From positions 620,001 to 684,000 of the forward strand of contig NZ_QXML01000001.1 of NCBI RefSeq assembly GCF_003583985.1: a stretch of DNA of 64,000 bases, in the 5' to 3' direction. The position numbers were made by a program, and so were the translations under genes. Source of the stretch: Algoriphagus lacus (GTDB lineage Bacteria > Bacteroidota > Bacteroidia > Cytophagales > Cyclobacteriaceae). The notes beneath the pieces are model-generated. The model was not told where the DNA came from, did not search any database, and saw only the letters and a program-made list of their open reading frames with translations. This document shows positions 52,989 to 61,979 of the stretch, one piece after another; positions within the stretch are counted from its first letter, which is position 1, and every line of letters starts with the position of its first letter.

Positions 52989-53723
52989 TTACCCTGAAAA
53001 GGTATTGTCCAGATGCTGATCTTTGGCTTTGATCTCTTCGAATTCTAGGAACTGCTCCCAAAACTCATTTTCAGGGAGTGCCGCCCTCATGAAGAGTTTT
53101 TCTTTTCGGGTCGGGTGGACAAAAACCAAATGAAATGCATGTAGGTTGATGCTTCCGTCAGGATTAGGCTTGGCAAAACCATATTTGACATCGCCCCGGA
53201 TTGGACAACCCATGGATGCTAACTGCACCCGAATCTGATGGGGACGACCGGAAATCGGACGTACTTCCAGCAACCAGTGGTCATTCATGTAGCCCAGGGT
53301 CTTATAATTCAATTCCGCTTTTTGCGAACCCGGAACTTCTCTTTCATGAGCTGTAACCACGTTTTTGAATTCATCTTTGGTGAGCCAATGGGTAAGCTTT
53401 CCCTGCTCCTCTTTTGGTCTGCGCTTGACAATGGCCCAATATACTTTGTGAATATCCCGCTTACGGAACAGCTCCATCATCCGCTCCAATCCTTTGGAAG
53501 TACGGGCAAAAGCAACCAATCCACTCACCGGACGGTCCAGCCGATGGACAGGATGAAGAAACACGTCTCCGGGCTTGTCATATTTTTCGGCAATGTATTC
53601 TTTGCAATAATCAGTCAACGTTTTGTCACCGGTTTTGTCACCCTGTACCAGGATGCCCGCTGCTTTGTTGACGATCAGGAGGTGGTTGTCCTCATAGACA
53701 ACGGTAAATGGCTTCTTTCTCAT
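52989..53723 (-). CDS. RluA family pseudouridine synthase
   Basis: A 244-residue enzyme isomerising uridine in rRNA or tRNA. The catalytic motif VHRLDRPVSGLVAFAR contains the active-site Asp, and ISGRPHQIRVQLA (motif III) follows. There is no N-terminal S4 domain, as in RluA/TruC-type members. The target site cannot be deduced. Exact -7 TACCTTTG lies nine bases upstream of the ATG, and a perfect 10-bp dyad (53755-53788) lies beyond it. Confidence 0.9.
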   Translation of the reverse strand: MRKKPFTVVYEDNHLLIVNKAAGILVQGDKTGDKTLTDYCKEYIAEKYDKPGDVFLHPVHRLDRPVSGLVAFARTSKGLERMMELFRKRDIHKVYWAIVKRRPKEEQGKLTHWLTKDEFKNVVTAHEREVPGSQKAELNYKTLGYMNDHWLLEVRPISGRPHQIRVQLASMGCPIRGDVKYGFAKPNPDGSINLHAFHLVFVHPTRKEKLFMRAALPENEFWEQFLEFEEIKAKDQHLDNTFSG

Positions 53724-53732
53724 AATGAATCA

Positions 53733-53740
53733 CAAAGGTA
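53733..53740 (-). promoter_or_regulatory. -7 promoter element of the RluA-type gene
   Basis: An exact TACCTTTG on the minus strand, nine bases before the ATG at 53723. Confidence 0.55.
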
Positions 53741-53754
53741 GGGGATTATGTGGG

Positions 53755-53788
53755 ATGACCGATGTAGTATGGAAGACGCATCGGTCAT
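53755..53788. repeat. Intergenic dyad ATGACCGATG/CATCGGTCAT
   Basis: A perfect 10-base inverted repeat with a 14-base loop. It uses the same ATGACCGAT word as the dyad at 32014-32036. It lies between the GNAT and RluA-type genes. Confidence 0.75.
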
Positions 53789-53794
53789 TGAACA

Positions 53795-54274
53795 TCATGC
53801 ACCCAGCAATTTCTTTATCTCATAATCCTGCAAGTGAGCGTTGAGCCAGCCGGCCTCAAGGGTAGCACCGTATTTTTTGTAAAAATTAATTGCAGGCTCA
53901 TTCCAGTCGAGCACCTGCCACATCATTCCCGTGCAATTAGACTCCAGGCACTTGGCCATCACCCGGTCAAACAGCATTTTACCGGCACCATTTCCCCGCT
54001 CGGACTCTGTGACTACAATGTCTTCCAAATAGAGCCGCTTGCCTTTCCAAGTACTGTATCGGTAGTAATAGATGGCAATTCCTATAATTTCTCCGGTGCT
54101 GTCTTTTTCGCATACATAAAGACCATACACTGGATTTGGCCCGAAGCCATCTTCTTTCATCAAATCCAGCGTGTTGGTGACTTGCTCAGGCGCTTTTTCA
54201 TAATGCGCTAGTTCTTTGATCAATTCCAAAACACGGGGCAAGTCTTCAAGTTTACCTTCTCTAAGCGAGTACAT
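53795..54274 (-). CDS. GNAT family N-acetyltransferase
   Basis: A 159-residue acetyl-CoA-dependent acetyltransferase. The N-terminal MYSLREGKLEDLPRVLELI is followed by strand beta-4/5 ending YLEDIVVTESERGNGAGKMLFDRV (acetyl-CoA pyrophosphate loop RGNGAG). WNEPAINFYKKYGA follows. The pattern resembles diamine (spermidine/spermine-type) acetyltransferases. Substrate unproven. It ends just upstream of the 53755 dyad and the RluA-type gene. Confidence 0.88.
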   Translation of the reverse strand: MYSLREGKLEDLPRVLELIKELAHYEKAPEQVTNTLDLMKEDGFGPNPVYGLYVCEKDSTGEIIGIAIYYYRYSTWKGKRLYLEDIVVTESERGNGAGKMLFDRVMAKCLESNCTGMMWQVLDWNEPAINFYKKYGATLEAGWLNAHLQDYEIKKLLGA

Positions 54275-54347
54275 AAGCAGATTGTATAAAGGTTGATTTG
54301 GTTTTTCCTTTTAGGATGGCCTAAATTAGTCAAAACCTAAGCACCAA

Positions 54348-55127
54348 ATGTTTTTAGCCATCGATGCAGGCAATTCAAACGTAGTTTTTGCACTTTTTGA
54401 CCAAAAAAGCGGAAGATGGACCAATCAATTCCGCCTTGAAACCAAAACTCCCAAGCTGATCTCCCAGCTGAGTAAAAAAGTCCCGCTCTATTTTTTGGAA
54501 CATGATATCCAGGTTTCCCAGATTGAAAAAATAGGATTCAGTTCTGTCGTGCCAGAGATCAATTCCATAATTGAGCAGTTTTGCCACAGCTATTTTGGGC
54601 TGTCTCCTTTCCTGATCAATCCAAAAAGCTACGCCAAACTACCCATCAAGGCACTCAGGCCCAATGAAATCGGATCCGATCTGATGTGCAATGTCATGGC
54701 GGCCTTTTCCAGAACTGCCGGACCGGTCATGGTTGTGGATTTTGGCACCGCACTGACGTTCACTGCGGTTGATGCCACCGGAGAAATCCTCGGAGTCAAT
54801 ATCGTCCCCGGTCTGAAAACAGCCATTCGGGCCCTTTTTTCGAATACTTCCAAACTTCCAGAAGTGGATTTGAAGCTTCCGGAATCTGCCTTGGGGAAAA
54901 ACACCATTCATGCCATCCAGGCGGGCGTATTGTATGGCTACACCGGCCTGGTCAAGGGAATGATCGAAACAATTGAACAGGAAACCGGGCTGAAATTCAC
55001 CATCATCGCGACAGGCGGACTGTCCGCGATTTTGACCAATTTGGAAAAAACTTTCGATGAGGTGGATCGAAACCTGACCTTGGAAGGACTGAGATTGATC
55101 ACGGAGGCCAACAGTCAGGAATCTTAG
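54348..55127 (+). CDS. coaX: Pantothenate kinase type III
   Basis: A 259-residue ASKHA-fold kinase making 4-phosphopantothenate, the first step of CoA synthesis. Motifs: [14 protein letters not shown] (phosphate 1), [47 protein letters not shown], and [13 protein letters not shown]. Type III enzymes are not inhibited by CoA and need a monovalent cation. Divergent from the GNAT gene and followed by pyrD. Confidence 0.95.
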   Translation: MFLAIDAGNSNVVFALFDQKSGRWTNQFRLETKTPKLISQLSKKVPLYFLEHDIQVSQIEKIGFSSVVPEINSIIEQFCHSYFGLSPFLINPKSYAKLPIKALRPNEIGSDLMCNVMAAFSRTAGPVMVVDFGTALTFTAVDATGEILGVNIVPGLKTAIRALFSNTSKLPEVDLKLPESALGKNTIHAIQAGVLYGYTGLVKGMIETIEQETGLKFTIIATGGLSAILTNLEKTFDEVDRNLTLEGLRLITEANSQES

Positions 55128-55178
55128 GAAAAGGGGACGCAATTTTTGCATTCCCCCTTTTTTCAATTCTGCATTGTC

Positions 55179-55186
55179 TAAATTTG
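55179..55186 (+). promoter_or_regulatory. -7 promoter element of pyrD
   Basis: An exact TAAATTTG. It overlaps the in-frame TTG at 55184, so that codon cannot be in the transcript; this supports the GTG start at 55211. Confidence 0.6.
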
Positions 55187-55210
55187 GAACCGAAATCCAA
55201 CCTCGACGAC

Positions 55211-56251
55211 GTGTACAAATCCCTGCTTAAGCCTCTGCTTTTTCTCAAAAAACCGGAAGATGCCCACCACCTAACTTTTGACCTGACCAAGTTGACGTTC
55301 AATCTTCCAGTGGTCAGTTCGATGGTGAAGTCCACGTTTGAATTGGAAGATCCAAAACTGGAGCGGGAAGTTTTTGGGTTGAAATTCAAAAATCCGGTAG
55401 GGCTCGCTGCGGGGTTTGACAAAGACGCCAAACTCATCGATGAGATGGCGATGCTAGGCTTTGGATTTATTGAAATCGGAACCCTGACGCCAAAGCCGCA
55501 GGAAGGAAATCCACTCCCGAGGTTGTTTAGACTTCCCCAAGATGAGGCCTTGATCAACCGCATGGGATTCAACAACGGCGGGGTGCTGGCGGCAGTGGAG
55601 CGACTGAAAAAGCGCAAATCCCAAGTGATTGTCGGAGGAAACATCGGCAAAAACAAAGTCACAGCAAATGAAAATGCGGTAGATGATTACCTGTTTTGCC
55701 TGGAGGCCCTGCATCCTTATGTTGATTATTTTGTAGTGAATGTGAGTTCTCCAAATACCCCCAATCTTCGGGATTTGCAAGAAAAAGAGCCGCTCAAACA
55801 ACTCCTCCAAGCAGTAAAATCGGCAAACGACAAAAAGCAAAACCCAAAACCGATTCTGTTGAAAATCGCTCCGGACCTTACAGACGGGCAGTTGGATGAT
55901 ATCGTGGAGATCGTCCTGGAAACCGGAATTTCCGGCGTGATTGCGACCAATACGACCATTGACCGTTCGGTTTTGAGCACTCCCAAAACAGAGGTGGACG
56001 CGATCGGCGCAGGAGGGGTGAGCGGGAAAGTTTTGGCAAAAAGAAGCACTGAAGTGATCCGATATCTCCATCAGAAGTCGAATGGGGCATTTCCTATTGT
56101 CGGTGTGGGTGGTATTTTCTCAGCGGAAGATGCGATTGAAAAGTTGGAAGCCGGTGCCAGTCTGATTCAGGTTTACTCGGGCATGATTTATGAGGGACCA
56201 GGTTTGATCAAAAAAATCAAAAAAGGACTTCTGGAGTACTTTTCCCGGTAA
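55211..56251 (+). CDS. pyrD: Dihydroorotate dehydrogenase (quinone)
   Basis: A 346-residue class 2 enzyme oxidising dihydroorotate to orotate with membrane quinone as acceptor. The N-terminal membrane-associated helix region is [29 protein letters not shown]-barrel motifs are [45 protein letters not shown], the active-site serine in [12 protein letters not shown], and [16 protein letters not shown] 55211 gives the family N-terminus. It works upstream of pyrF in pyrimidine synthesis. Confidence 0.95.
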   Translation: MYKSLLKPLLFLKKPEDAHHLTFDLTKLTFNLPVVSSMVKSTFELEDPKLEREVFGLKFKNPVGLAAGFDKDAKLIDEMAMLGFGFIEIGTLTPKPQEGNPLPRLFRLPQDEALINRMGFNNGGVLAAVERLKKRKSQVIVGGNIGKNKVTANENAVDDYLFCLEALHPYVDYFVVNVSSPNTPNLRDLQEKEPLKQLLQAVKSANDKKQNPKPILLKIAPDLTDGQLDDIVEIVLETGISGVIATNTTIDRSVLSTPKTEVDAIGAGGVSGKVLAKRSTEVIRYLHQKSNGAFPIVGVGGIFSAEDAIEKLEAGASLIQVYSGMIYEGPGLIKKIKKGLLEYFSR

Positions 56252-56304
56252 GTTGTCTTTCAATCGCCTTCTGGCTAAAATTAAAATTGTACTTTCAGGC
56301 TTAA

Positions 56305-58809
56305 ATGGCATCAGAATCTCCCGGCAAAAATACTTTTCGAAAGAAATCTGAAAACCCTAAAAAGGCGCCCTCGGCTCCGAAGGGACCGGGTTTTTCGTTT
56401 GGTAGCATCAAAACCAAGCAACTGACCCTTACCTTGGGAATCATCTTGATTTCGGCAAGTATTTTTCTATTAATTGCCTTCATCAGCTACCTGATCAACG
56501 GGCCTGAAGACCAGAGTCTCGTGATGAACAATCTGGATCAGGAAATCCGTGATTCTGCACGTGAATCTCAAAACTGGGTTGGTTTTTTAGGAGCTCAAGC
56601 CTCCCATTGGTTGATTTACCGATGGTTTGGGATTGCTGCCTTTTTGTTGCCTCCTTTTCTTTTTCTGGTTGGATTCAGGTGGACATTTAAGTTTTCGCTG
56701 ATTTCACTTACCCGATACTCGGTTTTTGCACTCTTTTTCACGGCATGGCTTGGATTGCTCACGGGATACATTGTGATTTTGGTTGAAGGGTATTCCTACT
56801 GGAGTTTCCTGTCGGGTGGATTTGGATATGAATTGGCCAAACTATCGAGTGATTTCTTGGGAATGGGAACATTCATTCTCATTGTCGGAGCGTTTCTGAT
56901 TTTTGTGGTTCTTTTCTTCGGCTTGGAGCAGCTCAACTGGTTTGCATCAAAGGCAGGAGTTGAAGATGAATCTGAATTTTCTTCCGTTTCAGGACGAAAA
57001 ACCAAGCAGGTCAATCCATTCAATTCGGATGAAGCGATGGAGGATGATTTAACTGAAGAGGAGGAAGAATTTGATGACGATGGAAGTGCTTGGGAGGTGA
57101 AAAGCAGCCTTCCAGATGAGTTGGAGCCAGAATTGCCATTTGATCTTACTTCTGATTTACCCGAGGAGGAAGAGGATATTTTTGATGTTCCTCAGGTTAA
57201 TTTATTGGAAGAAGGACCAGGAAAGACCATTGTTAAGGAGGGGAATTTCTCTGTAAAAAAGGCTCCTGAAGAAGAAAAAACTGCTCAGGAAGTAGAAAAT
57301 CTGGATCCTTACGATCCAACTTTGGATTTGCCAAGATACAAGTATCCAACTCTGGATTTGCTAAATGAATACGACATCAAAAAGGTGACCGTGTCTATGC
57401 AGGAACTTCAGGAGAACAAGGATAAAATCGTGACTACCCTGAAGAATTTCCAGATTGGAATTCAGGGGATACAGGCAACAATCGGTCCTACGGTCACCTT
57501 GTATGAAATCGTCCCGGATCCTGGAGTGAAGATTTCAAAAATCAAAAATCTTGAGGATGACATCGCCCTAAGTTTGGCTGCACTAGGAATTCGAATCATT
57601 GCTCCAATCCCGGGAAAGGGAACCATCGGTATCGAAGTTCCCAACAAAAACCGTGAGCTTGTGCCTGCCCGTGCGGTATTGGGAACGGAAAAATTCATGA
57701 AGTCCGACAAAGATCTCCCGATTGCCTTGGGCAAGACCATTTCCAATGAAGTCTTTGTGGCTGACTTGGCGAAAATGCCTCACCTCCTGATGGCAGGTGC
57801 CACCGGTCAGGGCAAGTCTGTTGGTCTGAATATGATTTTGGCTTCTTTGATTTACAAGAAGCATCCTTCCCAGTTGAAGTTTGTGCTGGTTGATCCGAAG
57901 AAAGTGGAACTCACACTTTTCAACAAAATCGAGCGGCACTTCCTCGCAAAGCTCCCTGGTTCGGAAGAAGCGATCATCACAGATACCAAAAAAGTAATCT
58001 ATACGCTCAATTCGCTCTGCATTGAGATGGATAATCGCTATAATCTGCTTAAAGATGCGGGTTGCCGAAATTTGAAAGAGTACAATGCGAAATTCATCGC
58101 TCGTAAACTCAATCCGGACAAAGGCCATTATTTCATGCCATACATCGTCCTGGTGATTGATGAATTAGCCGACTTGATGATGACTGCAGGAAAAGAGATC
58201 GAAGCTCCTATTGCCCGACTGGCGCAGTTGGCCCGAGCTATCGGAATTCACTTGGTGGTGGCTACACAGAGACCTTCAGTAAACGTCATCACCGGTATTA
58301 TCAAAGCCAATTTCCCGGCCCGTCTCTCTTTCCGTGTCACTTCCAAGATTGACTCCCGAACCATCCTGGATGCCGGGGGAGCTGACCAATTGATCGGTCA
58401 GGGTGATATGCTGCTTTCCCTGGGTTCTGAAATGACACGTATCCAATGTGCCTTCCTCGATACTCCGGAGGTAGATGCAATTTGTGATTGGATCGGTGAG
58501 CAAAAGGGATACTCCGATGCCTATCTATTGCCCGAGTTTGTGGGAGAAGATGGTGAGGGTTCCTTGTCTTCCGTGGATCTTTCTGACCGAGACCCTCTGT
58601 TTGATGAGGCAGCACGCTTGATTGTTTTGCATCAGCAGGGAAGCACTTCTTTGATCCAACGAAAGTTAAAATTGGGCTACAACCGAGCCGGAAGAATTGT
58701 AGACCAGCTGGAAGCAGCAGGAATAGTTGGACCTTTTGAGGGTTCCAAAGCACGAGAAGTCCTGATCCAGGATGAAGCCAGTTTGGAACGGTTATTGAAT
58801 AGTTTGTAA
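56305..58809 (+). CDS. ftsK: DNA translocase FtsK
   Basis: An 834-residue septal DNA pump that moves chromosome ends and activates Xer recombination at dif. Four N-terminal membrane helices (about 35-220) precede an acidic linker (about 225-330). The motor has Walker A GATGQGKSVGLN (about 498), DPKKVEL, Walker B VLVIDELADLMM and TQRPSVNVITG. The C-terminal gamma winged-helix (YNRAGRIVDQLEAAGIVGP) reads KOPS-type sites. Its partner recombinase may be the Xer protein at 39267. lolA follows after 33 bases. Confidence 0.97.
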   Translation: MASESPGKNTFRKKSENPKKAPSAPKGPGFSFGSIKTKQLTLTLGIILISASIFLLIAFISYLINGPEDQSLVMNNLDQEIRDSARESQNWVGFLGAQASHWLIYRWFGIAAFLLPPFLFLVGFRWTFKFSLISLTRYSVFALFFTAWLGLLTGYIVILVEGYSYWSFLSGGFGYELAKLSSDFLGMGTFILIVGAFLIFVVLFFGLEQLNWFASKAGVEDESEFSSVSGRKTKQVNPFNSDEAMEDDLTEEEEEFDDDGSAWEVKSSLPDELEPELPFDLTSDLPEEEEDIFDVPQVNLLEEGPGKTIVKEGNFSVKKAPEEEKTAQEVENLDPYDPTLDLPRYKYPTLDLLNEYDIKKVTVSMQELQENKDKIVTTLKNFQIGIQGIQATIGPTVTLYEIVPDPGVKISKIKNLEDDIALSLAALGIRIIAPIPGKGTIGIEVPNKNRELVPARAVLGTEKFMKSDKDLPIALGKTISNEVFVADLAKMPHLLMAGATGQGKSVGLNMILASLIYKKHPSQLKFVLVDPKKVELTLFNKIERHFLAKLPGSEEAIITDTKKVIYTLNSLCIEMDNRYNLLKDAGCRNLKEYNAKFIARKLNPDKGHYFMPYIVLVIDELADLMMTAGKEIEAPIARLAQLARAIGIHLVVATQRPSVNVITGIIKANFPARLSFRVTSKIDSRTILDAGGADQLIGQGDMLLSLGSEMTRIQCAFLDTPEVDAICDWIGEQKGYSDAYLLPEFVGEDGEGSLSSVDLSDRDPLFDEAARLIVLHQQGSTSLIQRKLKLGYNRAGRIVDQLEAAGIVGPFEGSKAREVLIQDEASLERLLNSL

Positions 58810-58842
58810 TCGCTGTTTTAGTAGTTCCCGCAGCCCGGTTTC

Positions 58843-59496
58843 ATGAAATTCAATTCCTTAGTTTCTCTTCTTTTTTTCGTGTTTTTTATAGGTTTTGAGG
58901 CGATTGCTCAGAAAGATCCCAAAGCCAAAGTGGTGCTAGATGGCATGAGCCAAAAGTATCAAAGCATGAAGGGTTTTACGGCAAGTTTTGATTACACCTT
59001 TCAAGACGGTGGAGGTACTGGGGACCGTCAAACCGGAGAAATTGCTGTCAGCGGGGAAAAATACCGACTCAAACTTCCCGATCAGGAAATCTACAACGAC
59101 GGTAAAACGGTCTGGACTTTTATCCAAACTGATACCTACAAAGAGGTGACCATAAACGACGTGGCCCAGATGGAAGGTGAACTTACTCCTTCCAACATTT
59201 ACAAAATGTACCAGACGGGCTTTAATTACAAGCTTTTAGCAGACAAAACTTACCAGGGAAAAGTGGTCAATGTAGTAGAGTTGACTGCCCAAAAGCCAAA
59301 TGCCCCTTTCAAGCAAGTGAAGCTGATGGTGGACAAAGCGACCAAGGATTTGTTGGGTTGGGAGATGTATGACGGACAAGGAGGCATGTTTTCCTACTCG
59401 TTCAAAAATCTAAAAGCTGCACCCAGTCTGCCTGCGACCTATTTTGTCTTTGATCCCAAAAAATATCCGGGTATCGAGGTGATTGACTTGAGGTAA
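58843..59496 (+). CDS. lolA: Outer-membrane lipoprotein carrier protein LolA
   Basis: A 217-residue periplasmic chaperone moving lipoproteins from the LolCDE exporter to the outer membrane. A signal peptide ends GFEAIAQ. The half-barrel fold has SQKYQSMKGFTASFDY, YNDGKTVWTFIQTDTYKEVTI and a C-terminal segment ending PGIEVIDLR. Bacteroidota often have no LolB. Lying downstream of ftsK is the usual order in this phylum. It converges with the amidotransferase gene 25 bases away. Confidence 0.93.
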   Translation: MKFNSLVSLLFFVFFIGFEAIAQKDPKAKVVLDGMSQKYQSMKGFTASFDYTFQDGGGTGDRQTGEIAVSGEKYRLKLPDQEIYNDGKTVWTFIQTDTYKEVTINDVAQMEGELTPSNIYKMYQTGFNYKLLADKTYQGKVVNVVELTAQKPNAPFKQVKLMVDKATKDLLGWEMYDGQGGMFSYSFKNLKAAPSLPATYFVFDPKKYPGIEVIDLR

Positions 59497-59521
59497 GCTT
59501 TTTTATAATAACCTCTAGAGA

Positions 59522-60097
59522 TCAATACTTTAAGTGGTGCACAGATTTGATCCAATTTTGGATGATTTCCAGTCCAAATTCCGTTAAAAAAGCCTCCGGA
59601 TGATATTGAATTCCCAAAATGGGCAATGACCGATGAGCAATTCCCATGATCTCCCCGCTTTCGGTTTCTAAAATCGATTCAAGAAAGTCTGGAAGATTTT
59701 TTAACTGAAGGGAATGATAGCGGGTCACCTGGAATTGTTCAGGCAGGTTATGAGTGAAATGGTGAGGGTTGGTTTTTCGGACAGGATGAACCTTCCCATG
59801 AGTTGGAACTTGATTTTTCACCAGCTCTGCCCCAAAAAATTCCCCGATGGCCTGATGCCCCAAACAGATTCCGAGGACAGGAATTCGATCATGGTACGCT
59901 TTAAAAATATGCATCAGATTCCCCGAATCGGAAGGTTTTCCGGGTCCCGGCGATAGAATTAGTCCCTGGAATTCAATTTTCTCAACTTTTTCAGGAGTAG
60001 CGTCACTCCTCAGAATCGTCAATTCTTCACCCGTTTGTCGGATCAGATCGGCGAGGATATGACTAAAGGAATCAAAATTGTCAATCAGCAGCAGCAT
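59522..60097 (-). CDS. Anthranilate / aminodeoxychorismate synthase component II (glutamine amidotransferase)
   Basis: A 191-residue class I glutamine amidotransferase that supplies ammonia to a chorismate-using partner. The N-terminus is LLLIDNFDSFSHILADL, and ILSPGPGKPSDSGNL follows. The nucleophile is in LGICLGHQAIGEFFG, and the His-Glu pair is in IQYHPEAF. The partner (TrpE or PabB) is not in the window, so TrpG versus PabA is undecided. ATG 60097 lies 17 bases inside the cvpA 3-prime end. Three genes run yqeY-cvpA-this. Confidence 0.9.
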   Translation of the reverse strand: MLLLIDNFDSFSHILADLIRQTGEELTILRSDATPEKVEKIEFQGLILSPGPGKPSDSGNLMHIFKAYHDRIPVLGICLGHQAIGEFFGAELVKNQVPTHGKVHPVRKTNPHHFTHNLPEQFQVTRYHSLQLKNLPDFLESILETESGEIMGIAHRSLPILGIQYHPEAFLTEFGLEIIQNWIKSVHHLKY

Positions 60098-60626
60098 CCT
60101 TAAACTCCTCCACAATATCCTCCATCGTCTTTTGCAATTCTTTCAACTTGGGTGATACAGGTTCCAAAACCCCAATCACGCTCGGAGCTAGTGGTTCAAT
60201 GTATTGCAGGTATTCGCTTTTTGCACGCCATTCCCGGGGCATTTTCATGTCAAACTGGAGAGAAAGCCACATGAACAAGCTGATGAAGAAGGCGGATTTA
60301 ACAATTCCCAATATCGCACCTGCGATGCTATCCAGTCCGCCCAAAAGTACCATATCCATTACTCGCTTTAGAACCCACCCCGCAGCTCCAACCAACATTA
60401 GGGTAAGTAAAAAAACGATCAAAAAAGCCATAATCGGAAAAGCAAATGTGATTTCGTCCAGATGCTTTGCCAAAAATTTACTTACGGGATCCATGAAGTA
60501 GACCCCCAAAGCAATCGCCAAAACGAAGCCTATAAGTCCCACAATACTCAGCAACAGGCCTTTCTTGTAGCCCTCATAGGCTCCCAATGCAATTAAAATC
60601 AGAATGATGATATCTACCGGTGCCAA
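60081..60626 (-). CDS. cvpA: CvpA family membrane protein
   Basis: A 181-residue polytopic inner-membrane protein with four hydrophobic segments and a soluble C-terminal helix. The start region is MAPVDIIILILIALGAYEGYKKG. CvpA was first linked to colicin V production and purF in E. coli; its exact role is unclear, possibly envelope maintenance. The initiator is TTG immediately after the yqeY TAA (TAATTG), so the two are probably coupled. Overlaps the amidotransferase start by 17 bases. Confidence 0.87.
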   Translation of the reverse strand: MAPVDIIILILIALGAYEGYKKGLLLSIVGLIGFVLAIALGVYFMDPVSKFLAKHLDEITFAFPIMAFLIVFLLTLMLVGAAGWVLKRVMDMVLLGGLDSIAGAILGIVKSAFFISLFMWLSLQFDMKMPREWRAKSEYLQYIEPLAPSVIGVLEPVSPKLKELQKTMEDIVEEFKDAAAD

Positions 60627-61079
60627 TTAGCTGTTGAGCAAGGATTTTACTTTTTCAGAAATTGCTTTTCCGTCTGCTTTTCCTGCCAGTTGCTTACTGG
60701 CTACACCCATCACTTTACCCATGTCCTTTGGACCTGCAGCACCGGTGACATTGATGATTTCCTGTATTGCAAAAGTCAACTCTTCATCGGTTAGGGCTTT
60801 AGGTAAAAACTCCTGAATGACGGCAAGCTCTGCCAATTCGACTTCAAGCAGGTCAGCGCGGCCTTGCTTTTCATAGATTTCAGCCGAATCCTTCCGCTGC
60901 TTGGCTGCCTTGGTCAATAACTTCATTTCATCATCGGCACTGAGTTCTCCCGAAAATCCTTCCTTGGTTTCCTCCAACAGGATCAGGGATTTGATTGCTC
61001 TCAATGCGGTCAGTCGCACCTTGTCTTTTGCGATCATGGCGGATTTTATTTCGCCTTCTACTTTCTGCTTTAAAGCCAT
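60627..61079 (-). CDS. yqeY: GatB/YqeY domain-containing protein
   Basis: A 150-residue helical protein similar to the tail domain of the GatB amidotransferase subunit. Segments: [49 protein letters not shown] and [31 protein letters not shown]. It may bind tRNA; the cellular role is not established. First gene of a three-gene run with cvpA and the amidotransferase, driven by the -7 element at 61102-61109. Confidence 0.93.
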   Translation of the reverse strand: MALKQKVEGEIKSAMIAKDKVRLTALRAIKSLILLEETKEGFSGELSADDEMKLLTKAAKQRKDSAEIYEKQGRADLLEVELAELAVIQEFLPKALTDEELTFAIQEIINVTGAAGPKDMGKVMGVASKQLAGKADGKAISEKVKSLLNS

Positions 61080-61085
61080 TCGTCC

Positions 61086-61093
61086 TAAGTTTG
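61086..61093 (+). promoter_or_regulatory. -7 promoter element of pdxJ
   Basis: An exact TAAGTTTG, 47 bases before the ATG at 61141. It lies eight bases from the divergent yqeY element at 61102-61109, so the two promoters overlap. Confidence 0.6.
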
Positions 61094-61101
61094 TGTTATA
61101 T

Positions 61102-61109
61102 CAAAAATA
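61102..61109 (-). promoter_or_regulatory. -7 promoter element of yqeY
   Basis: An exact TATTTTTG on the minus strand, 22 bases before the yqeY ATG. Confidence 0.6.
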
Positions 61110-61140
61110 CGGGGTAAAAATACCCTTTTTCACTACGGAT

Positions 61141-61857
61141 ATGACCCAACTCAGCGTAAATATTAACAAGATTGCCACCCTGCGCAACGCCCGGGGAGCC
61201 AATAATCCCAATGTAGTCAAGGTAGCCTTGGATTGTGAGCGATTTGGTGCTCAGGGAATTACGGTGCATCCCCGTCCTGACGAGCGGCATATTCGATATC
61301 AGGATGTCTTGGATCTTTCCAAAGTTGTGACCACTGAATTCAATATCGAAGGCTATCCTGATCAGCGATTTATGCAACTAATCCGCGAAGTAAAACCTGC
61401 ACAAGCTACCCTTGTACCTGATCCGCCGGATGCGATTACCTCAAATACCGGTTGGGATACCATCACCCATCAGAGTCTCCTTAGTGATATCGTCGCTGAA
61501 CTCAAAGAAATTGGCACCCGTGTGTCCATCTTCATCAATCCCGAAGCGAAATACTTCGAACCGGCAAAGCGGACAGGTACCGACCGGGTCGAACTCTATA
61601 CCGAACCTTATGCCTCCCACTATCATCAAGATCGGGAAAAGGCAGTGAAACCTTATGTGGAAGTTTCCCATCTTGCCCGGGAATTGGGCTTGGGTCTGAA
61701 TGCAGGACATGATTTGGACTTGCACAATTTGGCCTTTTTGCATCAAAGCATTCCCTTTCTGGAAGAAGTCTCCATCGGCCATGCCCTGATCTGCGATGCG
61801 CTTTATTATGGATTGGAAAATACGATTCAGATGTATAGGAGGCAGCTTGAGATATAG
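61141..61857 (+). CDS. pdxJ: Pyridoxine 5'-phosphate synthase
   Basis: A 238-residue TIM-barrel enzyme condensing 1-deoxyxylulose 5-phosphate with aminoacetone 3-phosphate in the DXP-dependent vitamin B6 route. Signatures: [74 protein letters not shown] and [16 protein letters not shown] 61141 is the family start; the open frame back to 60901 is antisense to yqeY. It ends at the first base-arm of a long inverted repeat. Confidence 0.96.
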   Translation: MTQLSVNINKIATLRNARGANNPNVVKVALDCERFGAQGITVHPRPDERHIRYQDVLDLSKVVTTEFNIEGYPDQRFMQLIREVKPAQATLVPDPPDAITSNTGWDTITHQSLLSDIVAELKEIGTRVSIFINPEAKYFEPAKRTGTDRVELYTEPYASHYHQDREKAVKPYVEVSHLARELGLGLNAGHDLDLHNLAFLHQSIPFLEEVSIGHALICDALYYGLENTIQMYRRQLEI

Positions 61858-61969
61858 TCAACGGTCGACAGACCACAGTCCACGGCCCAGTATAAAAAAC
61901 TTTAATCCTCAATTCGAAATTTTAAAATATCGCTGCTCGGCTGTCGTCTGTGGACCGTCGACCGTTGAC
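61857..61969. repeat. Long intergenic inverted repeat between pdxJ and the esterase gene
   Basis: Two 31-base arms, 61857-61887 and 61939-61969, match at 26 of 31 positions in inverted orientation; the first 13 (GTCAACGGTCGAC) are identical. Each arm is built from GTC/GAC words. The 51-base spacer is AT-rich. It fills the spacer completely, from the last base of the pdxJ stop codon to about 10 bases before the next ATG. Confidence 0.88.
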
Positions 61970-61979
61970 AAACTAAACT

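Noticed and set aside
54639..55166. 175-codon open frame antisense to coaX
   Set aside because: Shadow of coaX; composition typical of an antisense frame and no recognisable domain.
55454..56071. 205-codon open frame antisense to pyrD
   Set aside because: Shadow of pyrD with no motif or promoter support.
60901..61140. N-terminal extension of pdxJ by 80 residues
   Set aside because: It is antisense to yqeY, and the pdxJ promoter at 61086-61093 lies inside it; the family start is at 61141.
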